Positions 8,077 through 16,544 of a stretch of DNA of 33,216 nucleotides are shown one piece after another. The stretch covers positions 147,109-180,324 of the forward strand of contig NZ_AOMB01000041.1 in NCBI RefSeq assembly GCF_000336675.1. Direction: 5' to 3'. A program made the translations under genes and the position numbers. Below the pieces are notes generated by a model. That model was not told where the DNA came from. It saw nothing but the letters and a program-made list of their open reading frames with translations, and did no database searches. The DNA comes from Halococcus hamelinensis 100A6. Its GTDB lineage: Archaea > Halobacteriota > Halobacteria > Halobacteriales > Halococcaceae. How positions within the stretch are numbered: the first letter of the stretch is position 1; each line of letters opens with the position of its first letter.

Positions 8077-8406
8077 TCACACCCACGTCACACGCTTCAG
8101 TTCGTCCGGACCTGCGGCGAGCACGACGAGTTCATCGATCTTCCGAGCGATCTCGTCGCCGTCGGTGTCGTCACCGCTCACGAGCAGCACTCGCAATCCA
8201 GTGTTCAGTTCGGGATCGAGGAAGTCACGGTCGGTCGTAACGAGTACTCGATCCGTCTCCCGGGCGTATCCTGCGACTCGGGTGTCAGGTTCGCCTTTCG
8301 CGAGAACCGTCCCGACCGTTACCGCGTCGTGACCACGCTCTCGAAGTTCGGCCGCCGTCGCCGTATCGGTGTCCTCGTCGACGAGAAATCCCCACCCGTC
8401 AGTCAC
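8077..8406 (-). CDS. DUF5615 PIN-like protein, probable toxin
   Basis: A 109-residue protein. It opens with WGFLVDEDTDTATAAELRERGHDA, a Rossmann-like strand ending in an acidic pair, which is the start typical of DUF5615/Mut7-C-like PIN-related nucleases. A second acidic motif, VLVTTDRDFLD, lies at about residues 54-64, as expected for a metal-binding nuclease core. The GTG at 8406 is the best start because it overlaps the end of the upstream DUF433 gene by 8 bp and keeps the N-terminal strand intact; longer versions of the frame run through the antitoxin gene in another frame. DUF5615 and DUF433 genes are commonly paired and annotated as toxin-antitoxin modules. Activity is inferred, not shown. 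Confidence 0.8.
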   Translation of the reverse strand: MTDGWGFLVDEDTDTATAAELRERGHDAVTVGTVLAKGEPDTRVAGYARETDRVLVTTDRDFLDPELNTGLRVLLVSGDDTDGDEIARKIDELVVLAAGPDELKRVTWV

Positions 8407-8713
8407 GGTCGTTCCGGAGCCGGTCGCGGGCCGCGTCGAACGTTTCGAAGCTGGTTCCGTCGGCCCCGGCTTCGGCCTCGCGCTCGCGTCGGTCGTACCG
8501 GTCCATCTCGTCGGGATGATCATGGTAGTACGCGAGCGCACGATGAACGTCGCTGACGGAGAGGTCGTAGCGCTCGGCGGTTTCGGCGGGGGATCGACCC
8601 TCGCGCTCGACGAGGTCGCCGACCCGACGAACGGGAACCCGGGTTCCCGCAACGCACGGCTCACCGCCTTGTTTCCCGGGACCGCGATCGATACCCGTCG
8701 CGAGGTCGGCCAT
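8399..8713 (-). CDS. DUF433 protein, probable antitoxin
   Basis: A 104-residue protein. The core GGEPCVAGTRVPVRRVGDLVEREGRSPAETAERYDLSVSDVHRALAYYHDHPDEMD matches the DUF433 pattern of a GxPxIxGTRIxV strand, then a helix-turn-helix (SPAETAERYDLSVSDVHRAL), then a YYxxHxxEID segment. DUF433 proteins are presumed DNA-binding antitoxins. Its stop codon overlaps the GTG of the DUF5615 gene, so the two are translationally coupled in the order antitoxin then toxin. A TATA-like AATCAAATAC on the minus strand lies about 25-30 nt before the ATG at 8713. The C-terminal about 25 residues are charged and probably contact the toxin. The pair sits between mrp and the ribosomal operon and shows no flanking repeats. 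Confidence 0.8.
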   Translation of the reverse strand: MADLATGIDRGPGKQGGEPCVAGTRVPVRRVGDLVEREGRSPAETAERYDLSVSDVHRALAYYHDHPDEMDRYDRREREAEAGADGTSFETFDAARDRLRNDRD

Positions 8714-8786
8714 GTTCGTTCTTCGGCGCGATGGTATTTGATTCTACGGCCCGGTGCGGCTCACGACGGCGGGGGTTTCGTGGGGG

Positions 8787-8793
8787 TTAAATA
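8787..8793 (+). promoter_or_regulatory. TATA box for the tRNA-Ser/rps13 operon
   Basis: TTAAATA within a GGGTTAAATACCC context is the best archaeal TATA box upstream of the tRNA-Ser gene. It implies transcription starting near 8815, leaving about 60 nt before the tRNA. There is no clear TATA box at the right distance to serve the tRNA alone, so tRNA and rps13 probably share this promoter. Confidence 0.5.
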
Positions 8794-8875
8794 CCCGCAT
8801 CGAAATAGAACCACTACGACGTACTGCAGGGGACCGGCCCCGAGTCCGGGAGGGCGACAATACAACCACACGAGT

Positions 8876-8960
8876 GTCGTGGTAGCCAAGCTTGGCCCAA
8901 GGCGCAGGGTTGCTAACTCTGTGGCGCACAGCCTCCGGGGTTCGAATCCCCGCCACGACG
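8876..8960 (+). tRNA. tRNA-Ser (GCT anticodon)
   Basis: The acceptor stem GTCGTGG (8876-8882) pairs with CCACGAC (8953-8959), with G8960 as discriminator base. The anticodon loop TTGCTAA gives anticodon GCT, reading AGC/AGU serine codons. The long variable arm (a GTG...CAC-containing stem) and the G discriminator agree with serine identity. The T arm has the normal GGTTCGAATCC. No CCA is encoded and no intron is present. It ends 16 nt before the rps13 start codon. Confidence 0.95.
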
Positions 8961-8976
8961 CATCACGGATCAACGC

Positions 8977-9486
8977 ATGAGTGCAGAAGACCCAGACACA
9001 CCGGCCGAGGACGAAGCGGAGGATATCCGTTACTTCGTCCGGATCGGCCAGACCGACCTCGACGGCACGAAAAGCGTCGAGCGGGCGCTGACCGGCATGA
9101 ACGGTGTCGGCAGGCGAACCGCTCGCATCATCGCGGAGCAGGCGGAGGTCGACAAGACGGCGACCCTCGGTCGCCTCGACGACGACGCCGTCGACGCCAT
9201 CATCGAGGGCGTCGAGGGGCTCGCCGACGAGGTTCCGGAGTGGCTCGTCAACCGCCCGAAGGACTACTTCTCGGGCGAGGCGGCCCACGAGGTCGGCAAC
9301 GACCTCTCGCTGACGCGACAGCAGGACATCAACCGAATGCAGATGATCAGTTCCTACAAGGGCGTGCGCCACAACCGCGGCCAGAAGGTCCGCGGCCAGC
9401 GCACCAAGTCCACCGGCCGCTCGGAGGGCACCATCGGCGTGAACGTCGAGGCCCTCCAGGAAGAGATGGAAGAGGAGGAAGGGTAG
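8977..9486 (+). CDS. rps13: 30S ribosomal protein S13 (uS13)
   Basis: A 169-residue archaeal uS13. It has the acidic N-terminal extension of haloarchaeal forms, then IRYFVRIGQTDLDGTKSVERALTGMNGVGRRTARII, and the C-terminal HNRGQKVRGQRTKSTGRS that contacts rRNA. The C-terminus ends in a run of glutamates (EEMEEEEG). S13 sits in the head of the small subunit near the P-site tRNA and contacts bridge elements to the large subunit. It is the first protein gene of the rps13-rps4-rps11-rpoD cluster and is directly followed by rps4 with no gap. The ATG is 16 nt after the tRNA-Ser gene, so the mature mRNA 5' end may be created by tRNA 3' processing. Confidence 0.97.
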   Translation: MSAEDPDTPAEDEAEDIRYFVRIGQTDLDGTKSVERALTGMNGVGRRTARIIAEQAEVDKTATLGRLDDDAVDAIIEGVEGLADEVPEWLVNRPKDYFSGEAAHEVGNDLSLTRQQDINRMQMISSYKGVRHNRGQKVRGQRTKSTGRSEGTIGVNVEALQEEMEEEEG

Positions 9487-10014
9487 ATGGCGCTTGGCAC
9501 CAACACCAAGGGCTACGAGACCCCGAACCATCCGTGGCAGGGCGAGCGCATCGCCGAGGAGTCCGGGCTGATGGGGCGCTACGGCCTGAAGAACAAGGAG
9601 GAACTCTGGCGCGCCGAGTCCCAGCTCCGTGACTTCCGTCGCGAGGCTCGACGACTGCTCGGCAACGCGCAGGGCGACGCCGAGGAGGCCGAGCGCGAGG
9701 GCGAGCCGTTCTTGAACCGGCTCCGCCGGCTCGGGATCCTCAACGAGGCCGACTCGATCGACGCCGTCCTGAGCCTCGACACCACCGACGTGCTCGAACG
9801 CCGGCTTCAAACCGTGGTCTACCGCAACGGACTGGCGAACACGCCGAAGCAGGCGCGTCAGTTCGTCTCCCACGGCCACATCGTGATCGGCGACAGCCGC
9901 GTGACGGCTCCCTCCCGGAAGGTCTCGACCACCGAGGAGGACCAGGTCGCCTTCGACGAGGGGAGTTCGCTCGCGGACGAACTGCATCCCGAACGTGCGG
10001 AGGGGCAGGAATGA
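9487..10014 (+). CDS. rps4: 30S ribosomal protein S4 (uS4)
   Basis: A 175-residue archaeal uS4. The S4 RNA-binding domain is in the second half ([41 protein letters not shown]), preceded by the helical region [14 protein letters not shown]4 is a primary binder of the 5' domain of 16S rRNA and forms part of the mRNA entry site. The gene starts immediately after the rps13 stop codon, preceded by a purine-rich GAGGAAGGG that can serve as a ribosome-binding site. Its TGA overlaps the rps11 ATG (ATGA), so the two are translationally coupled. The N-terminus [17 protein letters not shown] is the normal archaeal start. Confidence 0.97.
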   Translation: MALGTNTKGYETPNHPWQGERIAEESGLMGRYGLKNKEELWRAESQLRDFRREARRLLGNAQGDAEEAEREGEPFLNRLRRLGILNEADSIDAVLSLDTTDVLERRLQTVVYRNGLANTPKQARQFVSHGHIVIGDSRVTAPSRKVSTTEEDQVAFDEGSSLADELHPERAEGQE

Positions 10015-10406
10015 GCGCCAACGAGGGCAACGAGGACCGGTGGGCCGTCGCCCACGTCCACGCCTCGTTCAACAACACCATCATCTCGGTCACCGACCTC
10101 ACCGGCGCGGAGACGCTGGCGAAGTCGAGCGGCGGGACGGTCGTCAAGCAGAACCGCGACGAGGCCTCGCCGTACGCCGCGATGCAGATGGCCGAGACCG
10201 TGGCCGAGGAGGTGCTCGCCCAGGGTATCGAAGGCGTCCACGTCAAGCTTCGCGGTCCCGGCGGCAACCTCCAGAAGAGCCCCGGACCGGGCGCACAGGC
10301 CACCGTCCGCGCGCTCGCCCGCGCCGGACTCGAGATCGGCCGGATCGAGGACGTCACGCCGATCCCACACGACGGTACACGCGCACCCAAATCCAGCGGG
10401 TTCTAA
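10011..10406 (+). CDS. rps11: 30S ribosomal protein S11 (uS11)
   Basis: A 131-residue uS11. Signature stretches are [32 protein letters not shown], the RGPGGN region and the basic C-terminus [16 protein letters not shown]11 lies on the platform of the small subunit near the decoding-region rRNA and contacts mRNA upstream of the P site. Its ATG overlaps the end of rps4 by 4 bp. Only three bases separate its stop from the rpoD ATG, so ribosomal and RNA polymerase genes are one unit here, as in other archaea. Confidence 0.97.
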   Translation: MSANEGNEDRWAVAHVHASFNNTIISVTDLTGAETLAKSSGGTVVKQNRDEASPYAAMQMAETVAEEVLAQGIEGVHVKLRGPGGNLQKSPGPGAQATVRALARAGLEIGRIEDVTPIPHDGTRAPKSSGF

Positions 10407-10409
10407 CAA

Positions 10410-11159
10410 ATGAGCACCACCGACTACGAGGTCGAGTTCATCGACGTCGACGAGCGCGAGGCGCGCTTTCTCGTTCGCGGGATCACACCGGCGTTCGCCA
10501 ACGGGATCCGGCGGGCGATGGTCGCGGACGTGCCGACGCTCTCGATCGACACGGTGAGAGTGATCGAGAACTCGTCGGTGATGTTCGACGAGCAGATCGG
10601 CCATCGGCTCGGGATGGTGCCCCTCTCGGCCCCGCCCGACGAGTTCGAGGTCGGCGAGAGCGTGACCCTTGCCCTCGACGTTTCGGGTCCCGAAACCGCC
10701 TACTCGGGCGACCTCCAGAGCGCGGACTCGATGGTCGAGCCCGCCGAGCAGAACGTCCCGATCATCGACCTGAAGGAGGACCAGCGCCTCGAAGTCGAGG
10801 CCGAGGCCGTCCTCGATAGCGGGAAGACCCACGCCAAACACCAGGGCGGCGTGGCCGTCGGCTACCGCCACCTCCAGCACGTCGAGGTGGCCGGCGACGC
10901 CGACGAGTTCGCCGACGAGGAGCCGAACATCCTCCGGGGCGTGATCGAGGACGACGGCGAACTGGTCCCCACCGAGGAGTTCGGCAGCGACCTCACGAAC
11001 CGGTATCCGGGCAAGGAGCTCGACGTGACCGACGTCCCGAACGCGTTCGTCTTCCACGTCGAGACCGACGGGTCGATGAGCGTCGAGGAGCTGGTGCTCG
11101 CGGCCGTCGACTCGCTCGGCGACCGCGCGAACGAACTCCGCGAGGCGGTTCAGCTGTGA
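10410..11159 (+). CDS. rpoD: DNA-directed RNA polymerase subunit D (Rpo3)
   Basis: A 249-residue subunit D, the archaeal counterpart of bacterial alpha and eukaryotic Rpb3, which nucleates RNA polymerase assembly with subunit L. The dimerisation region [28 protein letters not shown] and the [10 protein letters not shown] segment are intact. In some archaea an inserted ferredoxin-like domain binds an Fe-S cluster; this protein has no cysteine at all, so no cluster can form, as is usual for haloarchaea. It lies between rps11 and tRNA-Leu. About 115 nt separate it from the tRNA. Confidence 0.97.
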   Translation: MSTTDYEVEFIDVDEREARFLVRGITPAFANGIRRAMVADVPTLSIDTVRVIENSSVMFDEQIGHRLGMVPLSAPPDEFEVGESVTLALDVSGPETAYSGDLQSADSMVEPAEQNVPIIDLKEDQRLEVEAEAVLDSGKTHAKHQGGVAVGYRHLQHVEVAGDADEFADEEPNILRGVIEDDGELVPTEEFGSDLTNRYPGKELDVTDVPNAFVFHVETDGSMSVEELVLAAVDSLGDRANELREAVQL

Positions 11160-11273
11160 TGTATCGCCCCACGAACCGGTCCCGGTCGAGCGCGGCGACG
11201 CGAGAGGCGACGAGCCCCGCGCTCGCGACGACCGAAACTGGTTTGTGGGGACAGGAGAAAGACGGTTTCGCGT

Positions 11274-11358
11274 GCAGGGATAGCCAAGTCAGGTCAACGG
11301 CGCAGCGTTCAGGGCGCTGTCTCGTAGGAGTTCGCAGGTTCGAATCCTGCTCCCTGCA
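11274..11358 (+). tRNA. tRNA-Leu (CAG anticodon)
   Basis: The acceptor stem GCAGGGA (11274-11280) pairs with TCCCTGC (11351-11357), with A11358 as discriminator. The anticodon stem-loop is CAGCG-TTCAGGG-CGCTG, giving CAG (11310-11312) for CUG codons. The variable arm is long, as in class II tRNAs. No intron or encoded CCA is present. It lies inside the ribosomal gene cluster, 21 nt before rpl18e; the same placement is known from Haloarcula. Confidence 0.95.
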
Positions 11359-11379
11359 TGCTCTTTTCGGAGTGATAGT

Positions 11380-11730
11380 ATGAGCAAGACCAATCCGAGG
11401 CTCACGAGTCTCATCGACGAACTGGAGTCGGTCGCGCGCGAGACGGAGAGTCCCGTCTGGCAGGCCGTGGCCGACCGCCTCGAGAAACCCCGGCGGACCC
11501 ACGCCGAGGTCAACCTCGGGCGGATCGAACGCTACGCGAAAGAGGACGAAACGGTCGTCGTCCCCGGCAAGGTGCTCGGGAGCGGCGTCCTCCAGAAGCC
11601 AGTCACCGTTGCGGCGGTGGACTTCTCGGGGACGGCCGAGACCAAGATCGACCAGGTAGGAGAGCACGTCGCGCTCGAAGACGCGATCGAATCGAACCCC
11701 GAGGGGTCGAACGTCCGGGTGATCCGATGA
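11380..11730 (+). CDS. rpl18e: 50S ribosomal protein L18e (eL18)
   Basis: A 116-residue protein of normal archaeal length. Recognisable stretches are [47 protein letters not shown] and the conserved [18 protein letters not shown]. eL18 belongs to the L15/L18e fold and binds 23S rRNA on the large subunit; older haloarchaeal papers call it HL29. The ATG is 21 nt after tRNA-Leu and its stop overlaps the rpl13 start (ATGA), so translation of the two is coupled. A separate promoter just upstream of the tRNA is possible but not obvious. Confidence 0.97.
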   Translation: MSKTNPRLTSLIDELESVARETESPVWQAVADRLEKPRRTHAEVNLGRIERYAKEDETVVVPGKVLGSGVLQKPVTVAAVDFSGTAETKIDQVGEHVALEDAIESNPEGSNVRVIR

Positions 11731-12161
11731 ACGCCGCCGAATTCGAACCCGACCTCGTGGTCGACGCCCGGGATTGCATCCTCGGACGGGTGGCGAGCCA
11801 GGTGGCCGAACGCGCGCTCGACGGCGAGCGCATCGCCGTGGTGAACGCCGAAGAGGCCGTCATCACGGGCAGCGACGACGACGTGATGGAGGTCTTCGAG
11901 ACCCGGGCGGGGCTCGGCTCCGACCAGGGGCCGCGCTACCCCAAACGGCCCGACCGGATCATGAAACGCTCGATCCGCGGCATGCTGCCGTACAAGCGCC
12001 CGCGCGGTCGCGAGGCCTTCGAGAACGTCCGCGTCTACGTCGGCAACCCGTTCGAGGACAGCGAGGTGCTCGACGACACCTCGCTCGACCGGCTCTCGAA
12101 CATCAAGTTCGTCCAGCTCGGCGACGTCAGCGAGAACCTCGGCGCGAACGTCACGTGGTGA
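11727..12161 (+). CDS. rpl13: 50S ribosomal protein L13 (uL13)
   Basis: A 144-residue archaeal uL13. It begins with the usual [21 protein letters not shown] and contains [39 protein letters not shown], the strongly conserved rRNA-binding stretch. uL13 is an early assembly protein of the large subunit. The start overlaps the rpl18e stop by 4 bp, and rps9 follows after 7 nt. Gene order rpl18e-rpl13-rps9-rpoN-rpoK-eno-rps2 is the standard haloarchaeal arrangement, which makes the assignment secure. Confidence 0.97.
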   Translation: MNAAEFEPDLVVDARDCILGRVASQVAERALDGERIAVVNAEEAVITGSDDDVMEVFETRAGLGSDQGPRYPKRPDRIMKRSIRGMLPYKRPRGREAFENVRVYVGNPFEDSEVLDDTSLDRLSNIKFVQLGDVSENLGANVTW

Positions 12162-12168
12162 TACAACA

Positions 12169-12564
12169 ATGGTAACCAACACCTCAGGCAAGAAGAAGAC
12201 CGCCATCGCCCGCGCGACGATCTCCGACGGGGAGGGTCGCGTCAGAGTCAACTCGGCACCCGTCGAGCTCGCCGAACCCGAGCTCGCGCGGCTGAAGATG
12301 CTCGAACCGTTCCGGCTCGCCGAGGAGCAGCGCGAGGAGGTCGACATCTCGGTCGACGTCTCGGGCGGCGGGACGGTCGGCCAGGCCGACGCGGTCCGGA
12401 CCGCGATCGCCCGCGGACTGGTCCAGCACACCAACGACGCCGAGCTCCGGGACGCCTACATGGAGTTCGACCGGTCGCTGCTGGTGAACGACGTCCGCCA
12501 GTCCGAGTCCAAGAAGTGGGGCGGCCCCGGCGCACGCGCGCGCTATCAGAAATCCTACCGTTAA
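12169..12564 (+). CDS. rps9: 30S ribosomal protein S9 (uS9)
   Basis: A 131-residue archaeal uS9 with N-terminal [21 protein letters not shown], the central [23 protein letters not shown], and the C-terminal tail [17 protein letters not shown]. That basic tail reaches towards the P-site tRNA in the ribosome. The ATG at 12169 lies 7 nt after rpl13. A 30-nt gap follows before rpoN. No unusual residues or truncation are seen. Confidence 0.97.
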   Translation: MVTNTSGKKKTAIARATISDGEGRVRVNSAPVELAEPELARLKMLEPFRLAEEQREEVDISVDVSGGGTVGQADAVRTAIARGLVQHTNDAELRDAYMEFDRSLLVNDVRQSESKKWGGPGARARYQKSYR

Positions 12565-12594
12565 CATGAACGCGAGCACAGGGGGACGACGGCG

Positions 12595-12786
12595 ATGATG
12601 GTTCCGGTGCGGTGTTTCACCTGCGGGAGCGTCGTCGGCGAACACTGGGAGGCGTTCGAGTCGCGGATCGAGGACGGCGAGGACCCCGGTGACGTGCTCG
12701 ACGACCTCGGGGTCAAACGCCACTGCTGTCGGCGGATGCTCGTCTCGCACACCGACCTCGTGGACATCGTGGCTCCCTACCAGTGA
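12595..12786 (+). CDS. rpoN: DNA-directed RNA polymerase subunit N (Rpo10)
   Basis: A 63-residue homologue of eukaryotic Rpb10. The zinc site is intact: CFTCG near the N-terminus and HCCRRM near the middle, the atypical CxxC...CC arrangement of this subunit. It binds the D/L assembly platform of RNA polymerase. Two consecutive ATG codons (12595 and 12598) both give a plausible start; [11 protein letters not shown] is the usual form. The TGA overlaps the ATG of rpoK by one base (TGATG), which indicates coupled translation. Confidence 0.96.
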   Translation: MMVPVRCFTCGSVVGEHWEAFESRIEDGEDPGDVLDDLGVKRHCCRRMLVSHTDLVDIVAPYQ

Positions 12787-12971
12787 TGTCGATGGTGAAC
12801 CAACGCTACAATCGGTACGAGAAGGCCCGGATCATCGGGGCCCGCGCGCTCCAGATCGCCTACGGCGCGCCGGTGCTGGTCCAGACCGAGAGCACTGAGC
12901 CGATACTGATCGCCGCCGAGGAGTACGACGCCGACGTGTTGCCGTTCACCGTCTGGCGGGGCGAGCAGTGA
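12786..12971 (+). CDS. rpoK: DNA-directed RNA polymerase subunit K (Rpo6)
   Basis: A 61-residue homologue of eukaryotic Rpb6 and bacterial omega. The signature [26 protein letters not shown] and the C-terminal [10 protein letters not shown] are present. The subunit stabilises the largest RNA polymerase subunit. I place the start at the ATG overlapping the rpoN stop (12786); another ATG at 12792 would remove two residues, and an earlier in-frame GTG at 12783 is less likely. The stop overlaps the GTG start of the enolase gene, continuing the tightly packed operon. Confidence 0.95.
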   Translation: MSMVNQRYNRYEKARIIGARALQIAYGAPVLVQTESTEPILIAAEEYDADVLPFTVWRGEQ

Positions 12972-14170
12972 CGCTCATCACCGAGGTCCGGCTCCGCCGG
13001 ATCCTCGACTCGCGTGGAAACCCCACGGTCGAGGCCGAGGTCTCGACGGAGTCGGGTGGATTCGGTCGGGGGGCCGCCCCGAGCGGCGCGAGCACGGGAG
13101 CCCACGAGGCCGTTTCGCTCCCCGCCGACGAGGCCATCGCGGCGGCGCGCGAACACGCCGTCCCGCGGATCGAGGGGCAGGTCTACGCCGGCGACCAGCG
13201 CTCGGTGGACGCCGCGCTCCGGGCCGCCGACGGCACCGACGACTTCGGGACGATCGGCGCGAACAGCGCCGTCGCGATCTCGATGGCGAGTGCAAAGGCC
13301 GCCGCCGACACCCTCGGCGCGCCGCTCTATCAGCATCTCGGTGGGGCCTTCCGTGGCAACACGTTCCCGACGCCGCTCGGCAACGTCGTCGGCGGGGGCG
13401 AACACGCCAAGGAAGCGACCCACATCCAGGAGTTCCTCTCCGCACCCGTCGGCGCGCCGAGCGTCACCGACGCGGTGTTCGCGAACGCGCGGGTCCACGG
13501 CGCGGTCAGCGAGATCCTCGACGACCGTGATATCCCGGCGGCGAAGGGCGACGAGGGCGCGTGGGCACCCGCGATCGACGACGAGGAGGCCTTCGAGGTC
13601 GTCGCCGAAGCCACCGACACGGTGGCCGACGAGGTCGGCTTCGAAGTCGGCTTCGGGCTCGACGTGGCCGCGGCCGAACTCTACGACCCCGACGACGGGG
13701 TCTATCGCTACGGCGACGTCGAGCGCACCACGGACGAACAGGTCGAGTACGTCGCGGACCTCGTAGACGAGTACGACCTCGTCTACGTCGAGGACCCGCT
13801 CGACGAGGAGGACTTCTCGGGCTTCGCCGACCTCACCGCGAAGGTGGGCTCGGAGACCCTGGTCTGCGGCGACGACCTGTTCGTCACCAACACCGAGCGC
13901 CTCGCGCGCGGCATCGACGAGGCCGCGGCGAACGCCATCCTGGTGAAGCCGAACCAGATCGGCACGCTGTCGGACGCGTTCGACGCGGTCGAACTCGGTG
14001 TGGAGAACGGGCTCGCGCCCGTGATCTCCCACCGGTCGGGCGAGACCGAGGACACCACGATCGCACACCTCGCCGTGGCGACCGACGCCCCGTTCGTGAA
14101 GACGGGCGCGGTCGGTGGCGAGCGCACCGCGAAACTCAACGAACTCATCAGAATCGAGGAAACCGCATGA
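12968..14170 (+). CDS. eno: Enolase (phosphopyruvate hydratase)
   Basis: A 400-residue enolase, which converts 2-phosphoglycerate to phosphoenolpyruvate in the cytoplasm. Visible family marks are [16 protein letters not shown] at the N-terminus, the flexible active-site loop [13 protein letters not shown], the metal-binding [10 protein letters not shown], the catalytic-lysine region [10 protein letters not shown] and [16 protein letters not shown] near the C-terminus. The start is GTG, overlapping the rpoK stop. Its TGA overlaps the rps2 ATG. The placement of a glycolytic gene within a ribosomal and polymerase operon is long known in haloarchaea, so it is not an insertion peculiar to this strain. 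Confidence 0.97.
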   Translation: MTLITEVRLRRILDSRGNPTVEAEVSTESGGFGRGAAPSGASTGAHEAVSLPADEAIAAAREHAVPRIEGQVYAGDQRSVDAALRAADGTDDFGTIGANSAVAISMASAKAAADTLGAPLYQHLGGAFRGNTFPTPLGNVVGGGEHAKEATHIQEFLSAPVGAPSVTDAVFANARVHGAVSEILDDRDIPAAKGDEGAWAPAIDDEEAFEVVAEATDTVADEVGFEVGFGLDVAAAELYDPDDGVYRYGDVERTTDEQVEYVADLVDEYDLVYVEDPLDEEDFSGFADLTAKVGSETLVCGDDLFVTNTERLARGIDEAAANAILVKPNQIGTLSDAFDAVELGVENGLAPVISHRSGETEDTTIAHLAVATDAPFVKTGAVGGERTAKLNELIRIEETA

Positions 14171-14934
14171 GCGAAAACGAAGAGGGGCTCGACGCGGCGG
14201 AACGCGACATCGAGGCGGAGCCGACCGGCGAAGCCGGCGCGAACCCCGCCGAGAACCCCACAGACACAGACGCACCGACCGACGACCAGCCAGCCGACGA
14301 GGAAGAGGACACGGGGCCGACGTTCGACGAGGACGTCATGGCGGACGACGAGGCCGACCTCCTCATCCCGGTCGAGGACTACCTGGGGGCCGGTGTCCAC
14401 ATCGGCACCCAGCAGAAGACCAAGGACATGGAGCGGTTCATCCACCGCGTTCGAACCGACGGCCTCTACGTCCTCGACGTCGGCCGCACCGACGAGCGCG
14501 TCCGGACGGCCGCGAACTTCCTCGCGAACTACGACGCCGAGAACGTGCTCGTCGCGTCCTCGCGCCAGTACGGGCGCTTCCCGGCCGAGAAGTTCGCCGA
14601 CGCCATCGGCGCGCGTGCGCGAACGGGTCGGTTCATCCCCGGCACGCTCACGAACCCCGACTACGACGGCTACATCGAACCCGACGTCCTGGTCGTCACC
14701 GACCCGATCGGTGACTCCCAGGCCGTCACGGAGGCCGTCACCGTCGGGATCCCCGTGATCGCGATGTGTGACTCGAACAACTCCGTGAGCAACGTCGACC
14801 TCGTGGTGCCGACGAACAACAAGGGTCGTCGTGCGCTCTCGGTGGTCTACTGGCTGCTCGCGAACGAGACGCTCGACCGCTCGCCCGACGGCGAGCCGAA
14901 CTACGCGCTCGACGACTTCGAAGAAGGCATCTGA
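14167..14934 (+). CDS. rps2: 30S ribosomal protein S2 (uS2)
   Basis: A 255-residue uS2. The first about 60 residues are an acidic, Asp/Glu/Pro-rich extension typical of haloarchaea. The conserved domain then starts at [32 protein letters not shown] and includes [29 protein letters not shown] and [30 protein letters not shown]2 binds late to the small subunit between head and body. The start ATG overlaps the enolase stop by 4 bp. It is the last gene of the operon; a TTTT run at 14979-14982 may help end the transcript, and the next gene is convergent. Confidence 0.97.
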   Translation: MSENEEGLDAAERDIEAEPTGEAGANPAENPTDTDAPTDDQPADEEEDTGPTFDEDVMADDEADLLIPVEDYLGAGVHIGTQQKTKDMERFIHRVRTDGLYVLDVGRTDERVRTAANFLANYDAENVLVASSRQYGRFPAEKFADAIGARARTGRFIPGTLTNPDYDGYIEPDVLVVTDPIGDSQAVTEAVTVGIPVIAMCDSNNSVSNVDLVVPTNNKGRRALSVVYWLLANETLDRSPDGEPNYALDDFEEGI

Positions 14935-15025
14935 GTCGGCCGGTCCTGATTCTATCGGTATTCCGAAGCAGCGGATCGTTTTCCACAGCGAACAGTGACG
15001 GAACCCAGCGGGTCAGAAACGCCGT

Positions 15026-15448
15026 TCAACCGAGGTTTCGGGCGAAGTCCTCGACCGGCATGACTGAATAATCCACCGAGACCGTGTCCCGGGTCGCGCG
15101 GATCTTCCCGACGAAGGTCGAGATCTCCTCGAGGTCGCCGTCGAGGATGAACAGCTCCATGCAGTAGTGGTTCCCGACGTGGCTGTGGAAGTTCGAGGCC
15201 ACCAGGTCGTCGTGTTCGTGGCGGAGGTGCATCATCCGCTCCTCGACGCTGGTGGTCTCGTAGTCGAATAGAACCGTCACGACCGCCATGAGTTCGCGGT
15301 CCTCGAGCCGGGCGTCCTCGAACTCCCCGAGGAGGTTGCGCCCCGCCTCCCTGATGACCTCGCTTCGCCCGGTGTAGCCGTGGTCGTCGGCGAAGGTGTC
15401 GATCCGTTCGAGGAGTTCTTCCGGCATCGAGACGCTGACGACGGTCAT
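15026..15448 (-). CDS. nikR: Nickel-responsive regulator NikR (CopG/ribbon-helix-helix family)
   Basis: A 140-residue protein of normal NikR length. Residues 1-45 form the ribbon-helix-helix DNA-binding domain ([38 protein letters not shown]); the rest is the ACT-like metal-binding domain. Residues H77, H88, H90 and C96 have the same spacing as H76, H87, H89 and C95 of E. coli NikR, so the high-affinity nickel site appears complete. NikR represses nickel uptake genes when nickel is plentiful. No nickel transporter, urease or hydrogenase gene is visible in the window. It is a single gene convergent with rps2 and divergent from mvk. A GTATTA direct repeat upstream could be an autoregulatory site. 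Confidence 0.92.
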   Translation of the reverse strand: MTVVSVSMPEELLERIDTFADDHGYTGRSEVIREAGRNLLGEFEDARLEDRELMAVVTVLFDYETTSVEERMMHLRHEHDDLVASNFHSHVGNHYCMELFILDGDLEEISTFVGKIRATRDTVSVDYSVMPVEDFARNLG

Positions 15449-15476
15449 GTATTAACTCAGTTCGTTTCGAGTATTA
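15449..15476 (-). promoter_or_regulatory. Possible NikR site / nikR promoter region
   Basis: Immediately upstream of nikR, GTATTA occurs at 15449-15454 and again at 15471-15476, 22 bp apart. An imperfect inverted repeat, AACTC (15454-15458) with GAGT (15469-15472), lies between. A TATA-like box on the minus strand overlaps the distal copy. It does not match the bacterial GTATGA-N16-TCATAC operator, so function is only suggested by position. Confidence 0.25.
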
Positions 15477-15554
15477 GGCTTTGCCATAGTACGGGTCGGC
15501 CTACCGATCGGGTGGATCCACAAACACTGATACGCCGGCCGACGGAGAGGGCGC

Positions 15555-16544
15555 ATGGCGGTCTCAAGCGCCCCCGGCAAGGTCTATCTCTTCGGCGAAC
15601 ACGCGGTGGTCTACGGCGAACCCGCGGTGCCGTGTGCGATCGAGCGCCGGGCACGGGTCGAAGCCACGCAGCGATCGGACAGTCGGGTCCGGGTCCACGC
15701 CCAGGACCTCTACCTCAACGGCTTCAGCGTCGAGTACGCGGGGCCGGCCGACGACCGGCCGACCGTCGCCACCGACCAATCGGTGCTCGACCTCGGGATG
15801 CGTTACATCGACGGCGCGATCGACCGTGCCCGCGACCTCGCCGACCAGCCCGAAGTGGGCCTCGACGTCACCGTCGAGAGCGACCTCCCGCTGGGGGCCG
15901 GCCTCGGCTCGTCGGCGGCGGTCGTGGTGGCGGGGATCGACGCCACGGCACGCGAACTCGGGCTCGAACTCGACTCGGAGGAAGTGGCGAACCACGCCTA
16001 CAAGGTCGAACACGAGGTCCAGAACGGCGAGGCCTCGCGTGCGGACACGTTCTGCTCGGCAACCGGCGGCGCGGCGAAGGTCGAGGGCGACAGTTGCGAG
16101 ACCATCGACGCGCCGAACCTCCCGTTCGTGGTGGGCTACGACGGCGGCACCGGCAACACCGGCGAACTCGTCGCGGGCGTGCGCGCGCTCCGCGAGGAGT
16201 ACGACTTCGCTGCCAGCACGGTCGAATCGATCGGCGACCTCGTGCGTCGCGGCGAACACGCGCTCGATGCGGGCGACGTCGACGAACTCGGCCGGCTGAT
16301 GGACGTCAACCACGGCCTGCTCTCGGCGCTCGGGGTCTCCGCGCGCTCGCTCGACGCGATGGTGTGGGCCGCCCGCGAGGCGGGCGCACGCGGCGCGAAG
16401 CTCACCGGGTCCGGCGGTGGGGGCTGTATCGTCGCGCTCGACGAAACCGAGGACACCCCGACGGCGCTCGGCTACACCCCCGAGTGCGAGCGGGCGTTCC
16501 GCGCGGAACTCGACACCGAGGGCGTCCGGCGGGAGGACGGATGA
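15555..16544 (+). CDS. mvk: Mevalonate kinase
   Basis: A 329-residue GHMP-family kinase. The N-terminal APGKVYLFGEHAVVYGEPAV is characteristic of mevalonate kinases, the ATP-binding motif PLGAGLGSSAA lies at about 112-122, and the third GHMP motif KLTGSGGGGC at 282-291. It phosphorylates mevalonate to mevalonate 5-phosphate in the cytoplasm, the committed entry into isoprenoid synthesis after HMG-CoA reductase. The ATG at 15555 is divergent from nikR across a 106-bp gap. Its stop overlaps the ATG of the isopentenyl phosphate kinase gene, so the two pathway enzymes are translationally coupled. Confidence 0.96.
   Translation: MAVSSAPGKVYLFGEHAVVYGEPAVPCAIERRARVEATQRSDSRVRVHAQDLYLNGFSVEYAGPADDRPTVATDQSVLDLGMRYIDGAIDRARDLADQPEVGLDVTVESDLPLGAGLGSSAAVVVAGIDATARELGLELDSEEVANHAYKVEHEVQNGEASRADTFCSATGGAAKVEGDSCETIDAPNLPFVVGYDGGTGNTGELVAGVRALREEYDFAASTVESIGDLVRRGEHALDAGDVDELGRLMDVNHGLLSALGVSARSLDAMVWAAREAGARGAKLTGSGGGGCIVALDETEDTPTALGYTPECERAFRAELDTEGVRREDG

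Noticed and set aside
12595-14934. Enolase between RNA polymerase subunit and ribosomal protein genes as a possible insertion
   Set aside because: The order rpl13-rps9-rpoN-rpoK-eno-rps2 is a known haloarchaeal arrangement, and every junction overlaps or abuts in a normal operon manner.
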